The translations under genes were made by a program, and so were the position numbers. A DNA stretch of 36,054 nucleotides from a virus: IMG/VR virus record IMGVR_UViG_3300023210_000104, positions 1-36,054 of that record. One strand, given 5' to 3'. How positions within the stretch are numbered: the stretch's first letter is position 1; each line of letters starts with the position of its first letter. Positions 11,001 to 18,800 of this stretch are shown here, piece by piece. The notes below the pieces were generated by a model. It made no database searches. It was not told the DNA's origin and saw only the letters and a program-made list of their open reading frames with translations.

Positions 11001-11508
11001 GATATTCTTTTTCTAAAATAGCTTCAACCGTTTCTTCCGTTTCCATCACTAAGCTAAATGGATCTTCTAGGCTTGGCCCTTTTTCAGGCGCAAAAACATC
11101 TTCTTTTTCCCGCTGTATATCTCTTTTTAAAGTTGATATTTTTCGACCAATTGATCTTGCGCTGCTTCCTGGTTTACTTCTTGCGGATTTCTGCGCCAAT
11201 AAAAGCTCTTCCAATCTGGATTCCATATCGATAAGGCTTTCCGATTTTGGCACTTTCATTTCTACAGGCTCCTCTGTTTCCACAGTTACAGTCTCGGACA
11301 CGTTTTCCGGTATTACTATAGGTGTTGCATCCGCATCCGTTGTTGCCGCACCCTTTGGCTTTCCCTCATCGTTGGGGATTTCTATTTCTTCTTGAACCAA
11401 TGTAAAGCCACTCATAGAAGCGTACTCTTCAATACTTACGCCTTCCGAGTCTGCCCAAGATTTCATTTGCTCAATACTTACTGTTCTACCTGAAGCATTT
11501 TTATACAT
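2035..11508 (-). CDS. Giant 3157-aa internal virion (ejected, gp16-like) polyvalent protein
   Basis: Position and size suggest the last and largest internal protein of a T7-like ejection cassette, injected with DNA and helping cross the envelope. Residues 1-45 hold a compact motif (KNASGRTVS...YASMSGFTLV), then an acidic linker. Hydrophobic, Gly/Ala-rich stretches lie near 640-720. A zincin-like site HEVAH is at 1229-1233 with Glu-rich downstream helices. YNPEGGTKLSSYIFGQIDNR near 1488-1507 resembles sigma-70 region 2. A HAD signature follows: DFDDTL (D2256, D2258), LTARP (2333-2337) and VDDH (2389-2392). The C-terminal third (about 2690-2915) has NNSVGTIMFFNRRSALLQT-type helices and a hydrophobic segment near 2885-2910, resembling large polyvalent-protein C-terminal domains (LPD38-like, from memory), ending in a Lys-rich tail. 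No transglycosylase or polymerase motif was recognised. T7 gp16 is less than half as long. Confidence 0.85.
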   Translation of the reverse strand: MYKNASGRTVSIEQMKSWADSEGVSIEEYASMSGFTLVQEEIEIPNDEGKPKGAATTDADATPIVIPENVSETVTVETEEPVEMKVPKSESLIDMESRLEELLLAQKSARSKPGSSARSIGRKISTLKRDIQREKEDVFAPEKGPSLEDPFSLVMETEETVEAILEKEYPVQIMQTDVRNAVTYKDPRTGKNKYINLKPSSYEERLNTANQINELKNSFETLTAEEYGSQVVDTFIDRFEQGTEESDIDQLNYGLKGTGYEIKTVAQTEQSVNPLGAPVMATTFFQVYKDGQVIQSGLNKNTLADFFNNNLTPEDEDILKGNSFKAYEAFENKVVKRKEAEGKKVDELDMTRSYLDSGKFSERVAFTLSDPKLGLGFTNEEAQIVKNYIDNRKDKRKTQYTTYGVAASSYTMSPQDYVQYKTDLSGLPEEIKAKLTPELLKSVFEQGYENYKTAELDSRMVTIQEAMMKESGKANLLKLAYRFDKEDVDLYKESKKEYKEELIKTRDYIAKTIVGEAERISKSAPNVDFKVDNVGGQYIFTANQTKKGLSEEEQKEVDLAMGQWYKLQNSTMSAQFDYNQSVQNYVQDVAQFQQKRQNREITPGELFNLSMKEYGTGALLAKDLNDAFAGLALAVPTVLGGSDYAVKEQERLQRKNQQFETMLTYDQALAQGRAGLFGLRTLGQQAPNIILAIGTSGAGTALSMGKMATQLAIGTQFGISSGAQKYRDLVMAQKLGEDAKNQKKLNRVAYESGLIDYNTYASNELDLNKTIAMGDLTDQQIVNAAWATGFIEGGVTSFIGTAPNSLKAIKDFSKSGINVSNFLYKSNLRKLGMTGLELGKRLGGEILEEELIYFGDTALSEGLILGRDMDFSQWDDTAVSALITSGTMSTPGVAYSALMNNAATVEFQEDISGLSVDIEGLSTSIQESTDESSRDILIAQLATKIKEQGFAVTGLEVDAIALGGDNQKKLLGLGRLEKDLMSEAGVKPEDTPTIAEEKVNNYKAKLKKEGKNQQAENFDIRRATIKKQQDQLKKDVNYDRVENSLGPSGKRIKQKLETTDTNKANEYRSLNRKDKLAFIINEIRNEQRLSHVKIAKESPAIVKKVESLVDANGKPLSKTAKEKAYANAGANLMFNKGRAITLSTTAKASSEIVNIADLKILEVSNKKEAQKLLEDTDLDDDAKNEIYASLEKEGSNGFIYNNKYITFNKDRAEAAIKEGNILQSTAIVHEVAHAIDDRVFDTPEKQKQYADNLHARLSQPDLAGVDEQVKNVLANRDDLADDVGKEWKDTSAAYKDEYTKVAQETFYAFEAELNQEAKRSKESFFNGINTSTPEGALNYMLNRNADFREGKIGKRIQKKVKKGPKKSSLKGKSSFSAPSNFSTDDKNRMFQKGNEAFNTGAESYGLDLRINEDGKPNFTKEQWDAVPDDTKLVLGYFVGQEYESYVAYRMRSRDQVPGYADVKDEVINRTATGIEKGDDGIPFLIKSYNPEGGTKLSSYIFGQIDNRLQGVINKTKGFGEITVEAAPSEPGGRELVGKEKADDTLKRQEREAKETKKEFPQITDEVIVLDKEGNPVSISDQVQKKVKDSVKVAYATTKFTAPIGSKKFRTELANAMRNKLGNLFKSIMDRGANFDNTEKVGNKEKRANYDSFVDRNFQNVYSIMPKSTISDRFPFLMEEITNEDGAPNYMSVAEVEAYNDAIDRGAIRGKRIANKYANNRKFKKRNYDGQVKKEGTEYLKANDKATNVRNARKTSFADVIAEEAAFDVLPEVLRENGLAKEAEIVEIEKQTGRGKFSVGRMDPTERFKFDLNKDLFFDRVMSLKNLSKGNIKKVFLTTYGALDFDPKIIDGVAEQFANRLKPVNKAAESVSVPVFKQILIEISNQADEALALQKLVGAEMNASEVFRDKDNIMLTRAAAIESMQMIIDKYGVDEGLQMIVAFANSSFSSSASIGLFKFDLKNQKLVPGIRKDGRPITKPGADLFSGAEDLLQSLYNKLNLDGKKIDKITNKKLFFTDGTSVDRKYSPVTNVSKGMLRENYKPDKVNYKAAQKFVTSFFENFAKQDLDPNVALTLLSTMNNGTSNALRASARVWGKSTIIKSDNTSDFRFEHAIPARVVLAYMYDYYVNGNTEHNMEALWNDYRVTIIPVKEMDKVLDAAGYGAITTSNYVPGETAWHNRYYNLFTRGRMPYAMVSYDGKETVGESYEQYFNEKGKNPVVKADAAQETEEKRTVDKAMANAREGKYSITPKGISVYDFDDTLAFSKSQVIVTKDGKTYRITPAEFAKQGETLANEGAEFNFTEFSKVVKGTPGPLAPRLKKAIEKFGNKNIFVLTARPADSAPAIYQFLKGIGLEIPLENITGLANGAPAAKAAWMIGKVADGYNDFYFVDDHMGNVKAVKDVLNVFDVKGKVQQARVKHSMSLDVDFNKMIERQKGVEDFKEFSAAVARRRGKTKGRFKFFIPPSAEDFRGLTQYVFAGKGKQGEADQAFFEQNLMNPYFQGVAEMERARQTIKNDTRALNKMFKPVRKIINKLVPEGDYTYDSAIRVYLWNKAGYEIPGISKRDQARLVKLVSNDADLSGYADGLLAVSKKDKWTEPGEFWDAKTVLSDLQSLTEKVNRKEYLAEFIENAEVIFSEKNLNKIEAVYGTNLREAIEDSLFAMKNGTNRTSGANKITNAWNNWVNNSVGTIMFFNRRSALLQTISSINFINWGDNNPLKAGLAFANQPQYWKDFVMLFNSDKLKQRRGGLKSDVQEQEIANAAKNAKDKASAAVSYLLKIGFTPTQIADSFAIAAGGATFYRNRVNTYLKEGMSQKDAEAKAFLDFSKISDESQQSGDPALVSQQQRSVAGRLILSFQNTPMQYTRLMKKAAQDLVNGRGDAKSNISKIVYYGAVQNIIFSALQNAAFALIPGFDDEDETEEQREAAQDKKAARMLNGMTDTILRGTGIYGAVVSTVKNTILKFLEQDKKGYTADHTYTIIEAANIAPPIGSKLRKIYSGIQTYKFDKDVIAKHPWDVTIDGKFNLSPTYSIIGNVASATLNVPLDRAIMETQAITEAFDKRNTAFQRMALGLGWRTWDVNAKNEEFDLIKTGAKGVRKEQGKIKAKETRRKNTQKKATFRAQVYDNLSKSEKLKLENLGRGEINQFYIDMGKKYNIK

Positions 11509-11514
11509 ACTTAA

Positions 11515-13098
11515 TTATATTTTATTTGGTTGTCTTTTTGAACCCATACCAGTGCGTAAACCTGTATAATCAATTAGAGGGTTACCTTTTTTGTCTTTCT
11601 TTATATTACCGTCTTTATCGGTTTTATAAACATTAATTTTAAACTTTTGACTTGGCGCATAAACACCTGTTTGGCCAGGAACAGTAAGGACCGGCGCGTA
11701 GTACCAGGTTGAAGGATCTCCTTCGTCTACTAATTGGAAACTAGCTTGACTGCCTTTAAAATATCCTGTACTAATTAAAGGTTTTAACTGACTAACAGCG
11801 CTGTCAATCTCATAGAATGAGCCGCTTTCTTCGCTATCGCTGGCTTTTGTGCTGCTTTCAATTCTGTCAACCTTAGGACCGTATTTTTGTATTGCTTGCT
11901 CAGCAAGCCATCTTTCTGCAAATTCTTTTTGGGTGAGCTTTAATTCATTACCCATAGGGTCCTTATATGTTTGAGTTTTATTTCCAGCGGGGTCAAATAT
12001 AAACTCACCTGTAGCGCTGTCTACATATCCTTTTACTTGATATGTTCTTTTTGTTTCGTCACTTGGATTCCATACAACATCTTGCCCTGATATACCCTTG
12101 CTATCAGCGCCAATAGTGTCGTTCCATAAGTCTTCCATTTCTTGCAAATACTTAGGATCATCTGTTAAGTGAGAAAAGGATAATTGTCCTACATTCTGTA
12201 TAGCTGTGTTTTTAGCTTGCTCTTGAGTTAATCCTGAACCAGACTTCCATTGTACACTAGTAATAACAGATTCACCGCTATCGTTAGTTTCTCTTGATAT
12301 GTCATAATAAGTAGCCATAGGCTTTGAAGCATCTCCAAGTATGCCAGCAACAGCATTTTTAGAGTCGTCGGTTATGTCAACTATAGTCCTAAAATAAGCG
12401 TCTGGATCTGCTCCGTTATCGGTAACACGCATGTACTCGTCTATGTTGAATACACCGGTGACATTCTTTTCATCGTCTACTCTATACAAATACATTGCGC
12501 CGTCCTTAGCCCCTATTTCAACATTACCACCTTCAACAAGGTCTAATAATATCTGCTGTTGCTCAGTTGGAACTCCACCGGCAATTGCTCCTGCAGTTCC
12601 AAACTTTTTTTGTAATGATTCCTTTAAATATCCCGCGGCAGCCATTACAGCTGGTGCTTGTTGCTTATACTTAGCTACTGTTTGTTGTATTTCTATTAAA
12701 GCTTTTTGCCCGACAGCGGGGTCTAGCCCGCTACTAGGATCATCCATAGCGGTTTTAATTTCTACAAAATCATCCATTAAACCGTAAAGCATTTTATTTT
12801 TGCTATCTTCAAAACCATTATTAGGCATTTGATCAATCAATGCAACTTTATCATATTGCAAAACACGCAAATCTTCTCTATTTTTTAAAAGCTGCAATTG
12901 CTTTTCTTTTTCATGCCTAATATTTGCTTGACGCGTTGCTATTCCTGCGGCAACACTTGTCCCAATAGAAGCAATATTTTTACCTATACTAGACCAATCC
13001 GCGCCTCCGCTTGCCCCTGCAGCTGAAGATCCTCCTCTTCCGGATATTTTAGCTGCCTTTATTGTAGGCGGATTAAAGTTTATTGTGTTTGTAGCCAT
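11515..13098 (-). CDS. Putative internal virion protein (gp15-like by position)
   Basis: A 527-aa protein with no confidently recognised domain. The N-terminus is Gly/Ala/Ser-rich (residues 18-35), followed by a basic helical stretch with coiled-coil character (about 55-90), then mixed alpha/beta regions rich in Asp, Thr and Gly, and a Lys-rich tail. It lies between the gp14-like and giant genes, 6 bases before the latter, where T7 has gp15, a DNA-ejection tunnel protein. The role is therefore inferred from order; the sequence alone only supports a conserved-looking virion protein. It is shorter than T7 gp15 (about 750 aa). Confidence 0.65.
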   Translation of the reverse strand: MATNTINFNPPTIKAAKISGRGGSSAAGASGGADWSSIGKNIASIGTSVAAGIATRQANIRHEKEKQLQLLKNREDLRVLQYDKVALIDQMPNNGFEDSKNKMLYGLMDDFVEIKTAMDDPSSGLDPAVGQKALIEIQQTVAKYKQQAPAVMAAAGYLKESLQKKFGTAGAIAGGVPTEQQQILLDLVEGGNVEIGAKDGAMYLYRVDDEKNVTGVFNIDEYMRVTDNGADPDAYFRTIVDITDDSKNAVAGILGDASKPMATYYDISRETNDSGESVITSVQWKSGSGLTQEQAKNTAIQNVGQLSFSHLTDDPKYLQEMEDLWNDTIGADSKGISGQDVVWNPSDETKRTYQVKGYVDSATGEFIFDPAGNKTQTYKDPMGNELKLTQKEFAERWLAEQAIQKYGPKVDRIESSTKASDSEESGSFYEIDSAVSQLKPLISTGYFKGSQASFQLVDEGDPSTWYYAPVLTVPGQTGVYAPSQKFKINVYKTDKDGNIKKDKKGNPLIDYTGLRTGMGSKRQPNKI

Positions 13099-13116
13099 GT
13101 TTACTTTATATTATAA

Positions 13117-13827
13117 TTATCCCCCGAGCCCAGCTCCTAATATTTGTCCGCCTATCCCTGCAATTGCACTAAACGCGCTTGCTTCGCCTGCTTGAGCAGA
13201 TGATTGCCTTGCTTGTGCTGATGCTTGTACACCAGAAAGTCTGGCTAATCTGTTTTCATCTCTTTGCTCTTTGCTTTCAAACTCATAAGCCCTGCCTTGC
13301 GCTTCAGCGGATTGTAGCCTAAGCTCGTCTTGCATTGCAATATTTTGCATTCTTTGAGCTTCTGCTGTTTGACGTTTTTGCAAGTCTTGTTCGCCTTGTG
13401 CTTTTAATTTATCATTAGCCGCTTCTTGACTTTCAATGCTAGCAGATACTCCCTGTTTTGATTTTAAGGCTGCTTGAGCTAATGCGGTAGCGCCTCCAGC
13501 TCCAGCTCCCGTGGCTAACATGGTATCTAGGGTATTAGCAAGAGCAATATCCGCTTCCTCTGCCTGCATTTCAGCAGCTTGAGTAGCAACGCCTAAATTA
13601 GCATATGGGTTGCTCATATCTCCGCTTAGATCCTTAGCTAAGCCCGTTACACTTTCCATCTGATCGTATGGATTTATAATTTTTGCCCTGGTAGCCTCAA
13701 TATTGTTTATTTTTCTTTGTGCTGCCGCTGCTTGTCTACCCGCTGCACGCGCTGCGCTACGAGCTTTTCCGCCTGCTATTAAGCTTCCTCCTATAGATAG
13801 GGCTGCTCCCGCTGCTATTGCTGCCAT
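13117..13827 (-). CDS. Internal virion protein, T7 gp14-like
   Basis: A 236-aa protein with the typical build of gp14-type ejected proteins: a hydrophobic Gly/Ala N-terminus (AAIAAGAALSIGGSLIAGG), an Arg/Ala/Gln-rich helical body (RSAARAAGRQAAAAQ, then long QAEE/RLQSAEAQ helices) and a second Gly/Ala-rich hydrophobic end (IAGIGGQILGAGLGG). In T7, gp14 inserts in the outer membrane to start the DNA channel; the two hydrophobic ends fit such a role. It lies 2 bases after the GNAT-fold gene and 18 before the gp15-like gene, which supports the assignment. Its A/T-only leader contains no GGAG-type site. Confidence 0.75.
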   Translation of the reverse strand: MAAIAAGAALSIGGSLIAGGKARSAARAAGRQAAAAQRKINNIEATRAKIINPYDQMESVTGLAKDLSGDMSNPYANLGVATQAAEMQAEEADIALANTLDTMLATGAGAGGATALAQAALKSKQGVSASIESQEAANDKLKAQGEQDLQKRQTAEAQRMQNIAMQDELRLQSAEAQGRAYEFESKEQRDENRLARLSGVQASAQARQSSAQAGEASAFSAIAGIGGQILGAGLGG

Positions 13828-13829
13828 AG

Positions 13830-14240
13830 TTATATATTTTTAATTAATTCATGAGACGCGTCTTCGTCAACGGTCCAACCTAATTTTTTATGCGTGTTTA
13901 TTAAATGCCTATTGCGCCCTATACTGAACATATGAGCAACACCCACATCTTTGCACGTTTCCTCTGCTGTTGTTATAAGGAGTTCTAAAGCCTCTTTACG
14001 ATCTTTGTCTCTATATTCTGGGTCTGATACTATCCATTCTAATAAAACAGCATCGGAGTTAGTAAAATAAAGGAACCCAGCACATATAGGCTGATCTCCT
14101 TTGTAAATCATTAAACCTCCAGTACCATTATCTGGTAAAAAGCTTTTAGGCGGGTTGACCCACTTTGGCCATGCTTCCCACCACTTGCAAAGTGTATCCC
14201 AGTCGCTTTCTTTTAAGTTACGTACATTTAATTTATTCAT
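13830..14240 (-). CDS. GNAT-fold protein (acetyltransferase-like, T7 gp13-like position)
   Basis: A 136-aa single domain. It opens with NVRNLKESDWDTLCKWW, the first strand and helix of N-acetyltransferases; LLEWIVSDPEYRDKDRKEALELLI (about 67-90) matches the central strand and acetyl-CoA binding helix, though the usual R/Q-x-x-G-x-G/A loop is degraded to R-D-K-D-R-K; and a late segment (IGRNRHLINTHKKLGWT) fits the final N-x-x-x-x-x-x-x-K-x-G-W/F strand. T7 gp13, a similar-length virion morphogenesis protein, is thought to have a GNAT-related fold and also sits directly before gp14. The altered loop suggests a structural rather than enzymatic role, but active acetylation is not excluded. Confidence 0.75.
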   Translation of the reverse strand: MNKLNVRNLKESDWDTLCKWWEAWPKWVNPPKSFLPDNGTGGLMIYKGDQPICAGFLYFTNSDAVLLEWIVSDPEYRDKDRKEALELLITTAEETCKDVGVAHMFSIGRNRHLINTHKKLGWTVDEDASHELIKNI

Positions 14241-14248
14241 AATTTAAT

Positions 14249-15832
14249 TTAATAAGATGATTCAACATACTCTGTTGATACCGCAAACAATTCTTTTTGG
14301 CTGGCTGTTGCGTTTGAACCAACCAAAGACATGGTTACTGTATTAAAAAACCCTTTGACTCCCGTCATTGAGTTTCCATAAATAACGGCACCAGTTTGTT
14401 GTATTGTATTATTGTTTATATTTGCAAAATATTTATCTTCTTTATTTATGAATTGATTCACAAACAATTGGTTTTGTAAAGAAGTCAGGTTATTTACGGC
14501 AACATATTCTCCAATTGGCACTCCAGTGTCTTGGTCTGTAGAAATAGCAGTTGCCTCCCAACCCGAAGACCCCTCGTAGTTAACGGTTTTAAACGCCTTA
14601 ACCATTGAAGCATTTGGATTAAATATAAAGGTAACGCTAGAATTATTAGGTACATTATAAAACGTACTGTACCCTCCATTATTATTATAGTGCTCATAAA
14701 TACCTCCTGCTTTGAAAGAGTAAAATTTATTTTTTAAACTAGCCACAAAATCAGGGTCATAAGTATAAAAGCTTGTCCAGCCTTTTACACTTTCATCAAA
14801 AGAAAGCGTACTATAGCTTTGTTTTGTATTACCAACTTCTACAAATTGGCCCAGTGACAATAAAGAGACATCATATTTTTTAGTATGCAAATCATATCCA
14901 CCTACAACTTTAGAATTTGAAGATAAACTAGATAAGCTGTCTCTAAAGAAATCAGTCATACCATATCTAGATATTTCTTCGATGCCATCCATTGATAATC
15001 TAAGTACAGCATTTCTTTTTCTATCGGTAAAATATTTTCTGTAACCATATACAGCAAAGCTTTCAGGCTCAGTTGATATACCATATTCGCCGCCATATGG
15101 TTGTATTGTGCCAATTACTAAGTTGCTTGTTGTAACGGTTCCTCCACCCTCTGCAGAGTAAATAGCATCTTTATCTATCAATGCTCTACTAACTTTATCT
15201 TCTTGAAATATAATAAGGTTTGTATCTTCAGCGTACAATTTTTGTATAGAACCATTAGCGGGATCTACTGACTTAGTAATCTCTTCTCCAATTGAGAATT
15301 GATTTGTGTTATTAATTCCAGTTCTTGAATTATAAATACCAGAATATATTAAAGCATTATTTCTTATCTCTCCACGTGGATTTTCATCAACAACATAAGC
15401 CTTAACTCCAAAATCTACGGAGGTGTTGTTATAGCCGCCGCGTATTCTTGCTTCTTCAACAAACCAGTCTCCATTGGTTCCAGTGTATATTTTAGGTACT
15501 TTATCAAAGTTTACAATCGGGCCAAAAACAAGTTCATTAGAAATTAGGTCTATTGGGGGAGATGGAACTTTATTTAATATAAATCTATTTACATTAAGAC
15601 TCAATTCAAGAATATAGCCTTTAAATTGGTCGTTGATTCCATGATTAATAATAACTTCAGTGCCCACGCCCGCGTTTTGTATGTTAAACGACGGACTTAT
15701 TGTAATCTCTGCGCCATTTTGGGCAGTAACCGTAAATTGAGCTGAATTGCTATCACTTCCTTGGTTGGTTATAGTTTTTATTTTTTTTAACCAAAAGGAG
15801 TTGTAATACTTTACTTCTAATGTAGCTGCCAT
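14249..15832 (-). CDS. Tail nozzle/muzzle-like structural protein
   Basis: A 527-aa beta-rich protein. The most recognisable part (about residues 235-300) contains GGEYGISTEPESFAVYGYR, YFTDRKRNAVLRLSMDG and ISRYGMTDFFRD, a pattern I associate with beta-propeller-like nozzle or muzzle proteins of crAss-like and aquatic podoviruses, analogous in role to T7 gp12. The rest is rich in Asn, Ser, Thr and aromatic residues, as in exposed tail parts. It lies 35 bases after the 1559-aa protein and directly before the ejection cassette. Together the two may correspond to one longer muzzle protein in relatives (inference). A role in receptor contact is possible. Confidence 0.68.
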   Translation of the reverse strand: MAATLEVKYYNSFWLKKIKTITNQGSDSNSAQFTVTAQNGAEITISPSFNIQNAGVGTEVIINHGINDQFKGYILELSLNVNRFILNKVPSPPIDLISNELVFGPIVNFDKVPKIYTGTNGDWFVEEARIRGGYNNTSVDFGVKAYVVDENPRGEIRNNALIYSGIYNSRTGINNTNQFSIGEEITKSVDPANGSIQKLYAEDTNLIIFQEDKVSRALIDKDAIYSAEGGGTVTTSNLVIGTIQPYGGEYGISTEPESFAVYGYRKYFTDRKRNAVLRLSMDGIEEISRYGMTDFFRDSLSSLSSNSKVVGGYDLHTKKYDVSLLSLGQFVEVGNTKQSYSTLSFDESVKGWTSFYTYDPDFVASLKNKFYSFKAGGIYEHYNNNGGYSTFYNVPNNSSVTFIFNPNASMVKAFKTVNYEGSSGWEATAISTDQDTGVPIGEYVAVNNLTSLQNQLFVNQFINKEDKYFANINNNTIQQTGAVIYGNSMTGVKGFFNTVTMSLVGSNATASQKELFAVSTEYVESSY

Positions 15833-15867
15833 ATTATTTAATTACCTGTTTTTTACTTTTATTACCA

Positions 15868-18800
15868 TTATATTGACCAAAAGTCATCGCTGTTTGTTGG
15901 ATCGAGAGAGTAGAAGCTCCTATTAATCGGAAGTGGCCCTGGGTATGTGGTTGGGGGACCGGGTTGCCATCCTTGATTGTTATAAAGTTTTTCAGTAATA
16001 ACGTAAGGTGGTGTACCTGTTTTGTCGACTTCATTGTCAGCATTATAAGTTCCTTCTCCTCTCATTGGATATTCAAGTGGAGTTGTTAACGATACGCCTC
16101 CTGCAAAATTATACCAAGTGTACTGTGCATCTCTAAGGTCAACAGCTGGCACAGTAGAAGCAAGTCTTTTTCTTAATGTAGTTCTTAAAGTATTCCCAGG
16201 AGCGTTAGGTGGGTTTACCGCATATTTTAACGTTAGAGCGGAATCTTCGAAGTACATCAGGTTATATTCATGAAGTGGAGAGTCTGCATATAATTGCATC
16301 CCTCCAGGTCCGTCAAATTCCCACACTACTTGTTGAAAGTTACTTCCACTATAGTGCAAATCTCTTGCGGTAAACGTTCCACTTAAAAACGCTCCATTTG
16401 GGCTGGATCTGGTTACTCTAGCAAAAAATGCATATTCATGCAGAGGATCCCCGAAAGCAAGATATGAATTCTGCCCGCCATACTGATTACTGGTGCCTTG
16501 CGGGTCGTTAGCCATAAATATAAAATTCGACGCGGCTTGTTCGTTTTGAACTATAACACCATTCAAATCTGGGGCAGCAACCCATGTAGCGTTTTGTGCC
16601 ACGGTTCCGTCTGCGTTTGTTTGTCTTTTATACGCCTCAACGTATACGGAACCTCTAGAGTCTGTAGAGGTTCCACTGGATCCACAACCGGGTCCAATTC
16701 CCCAATACTCGCAACCAAAAACAAACTCGCCTCTTTGCAATTCAGGTCCCAATCTAATGGGGCTAATGCTATAAGTGGTTGCAGGCAAAAACGTAAATGT
16801 TTGTGGAACAAGATTATTATAATTAAACGCAGAAAAATATACTACATAATCCTTGTTCTGGGCATTGTTGGTGCACCCTAAATCTAAAGGTCCGGTAAAT
16901 GCCTCTGTTAGGGGGTTAGTAAAATTAGTCTTTTCAAATCCATTAATTATGTTTATTGTTTTTGTTACACTTAAACTGTTAGTATCAACAACAAGCCCTG
17001 CATCATTAATTTCAGTTGCATCTTGTAGTTTTATTACAAGAGGGTAAGTTTCGTAGGGTATTCCATTAAACGCGCCGTTCATTGAAACAGTAACGTTCCC
17101 TCCTGGATCAATTGCAAAATAACCATCGTCATTACCTGATTCTATAGACCAATATAAATCCTCTGTTTCGTTAGCAGTTTGTATGGTGCCATTAACAGGA
17201 TTTGTAGTGCTGCCTAAAGCGGCAAGAATCGGCAAAGGAAAAGGGATTGGCTGCGGAACAAAATAATTTGGAACAGCAGGTAGCGTAAAGTCGGGCGCCG
17301 CATTTTCAAGAGAGCCTTCGAAGCTTAGCGTTTGGAACGCCCACTCTGTAGCAGGGTTGGTATTTGCTACAACTATTGTAAACGTATACTTATTTGAAAC
17401 TTCACTGTTCCAAGTGTAAGTAAATTCCGAAGCTGATGAAATTCTGTATGCCCCTAAATCTGCGCCTCCAGTAATTTGAGTTATAGAAAATAACACCCCG
17501 TCTGTTGTAATATTGCCATTACCGTCTTCAACCTGAAAAGAACTTAATGACGTTTGAGGAATTTGCACTCCATTTTGATCTAATGGATAAAAAGTTTGCG
17601 TTACATCAGTGCCTATTGGGTCGGTTTCAAATAAGCTAAAGCCTACGGGCTCAAAGCCTGTAGGTCCATCATAACCAACTCCAACTTCTTCGTTTATATC
17701 AGAAATTAAACCGTATTCAGCGCTTTCCCAATATATATCTAAAGCTGAAATAAACGGATCAGTTTCATATACGGCCAATTGAAATCTTTTTGTAGGATCA
17801 GCTGCTGTCTCAAATTCAAAGTCTTTATAATTTATTCCAAATTGATTAGCCGTAGAAATCCTTGCGACTATAGGGTTTGAGGCTCCCTGGAATATATAAG
17901 CCCCAGGCCTTGTAGTAAAGTTAATAAAGTTGCCTACAGTAGCATTTACACTAGTAGTTAAATTTACTTTTGCAAAAACACCTTCATCACTAGTTGCTCC
18001 ATTGTATTTCAACCCTAATCGCTGAAAACTTGTTACAAACGTTCCAGGGGTAACACCTATAAGATCTGAATCTGCTATTACAGCCCCTCTCGGAATAATC
18101 CCATCTGGCGAAAGATTTGAAATCGTTACAAACGGCGCTGCGCTGCCAACAGATACATTACCGGTATATTGCCTATCATCTGTGGTTGTTCCTAAAATAT
18201 CATTAGCATTTCCAACGGTTGTTGATGTATCACTTGACCTGATAGGAAAGAAAGGAGCGTTGTTAAATTCATAACCAGCAGCAAGTTTATCAACGGTTGG
18301 TTTTACTCTTCCGTATAATTTTACACTACTTCTATATTGTTTTTGGTCGGGTCCAACTTCTGATAAATCACGTGGTATTTTATTTATGTTGTCATTTATC
18401 AATGTAAGATAGCTTACAGTTCTGTCTGTGTCCGTTGAATCCTCAATTAATCCGGAAGAAGCAAAGGCGCTCGGTAGGTATACATTGTAGTATTCTTGCT
18501 CTATTTGCTTAACAACAATTTTGTATGAATACCACCCGTTTGGATTTATATTATAAGAATATTTAATATCATCTAATTGCTGGACTAAATTTTGTTGAGG
18601 CAAATATAAATCGTTTATTTTGCTTTCAGTGGTTATAACATATACAGGAGCGTTGGTGTCGTCTACGTTAGTTATTTTTACATAATCTATGTCATACCCC
18701 CTAAGATGTTCTCCCTCTACTGGAATAGCCTGGTTTACAGTAGCCTGTAAAGTGAAAGTATAAGTTGTATCTGTTATAGTTACAGGCTCTTGTCTATCAA

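Noticed and set aside
10766-11395. 209-aa plus-strand open frame opposite the N-terminus of the giant gene
   Set aside because: Ser/Val/Phe-rich antisense composition, no domain; explained by the codon pattern of the minus-strand gene.
15834-16043. 69-aa frame crossing the stop of the 1559-aa gene, as a frameshift extension
   Set aside because: No slippery heptamer was noticed near the end, and the main frame has a natural-looking C-terminus; the extension has no recognisable sequence.
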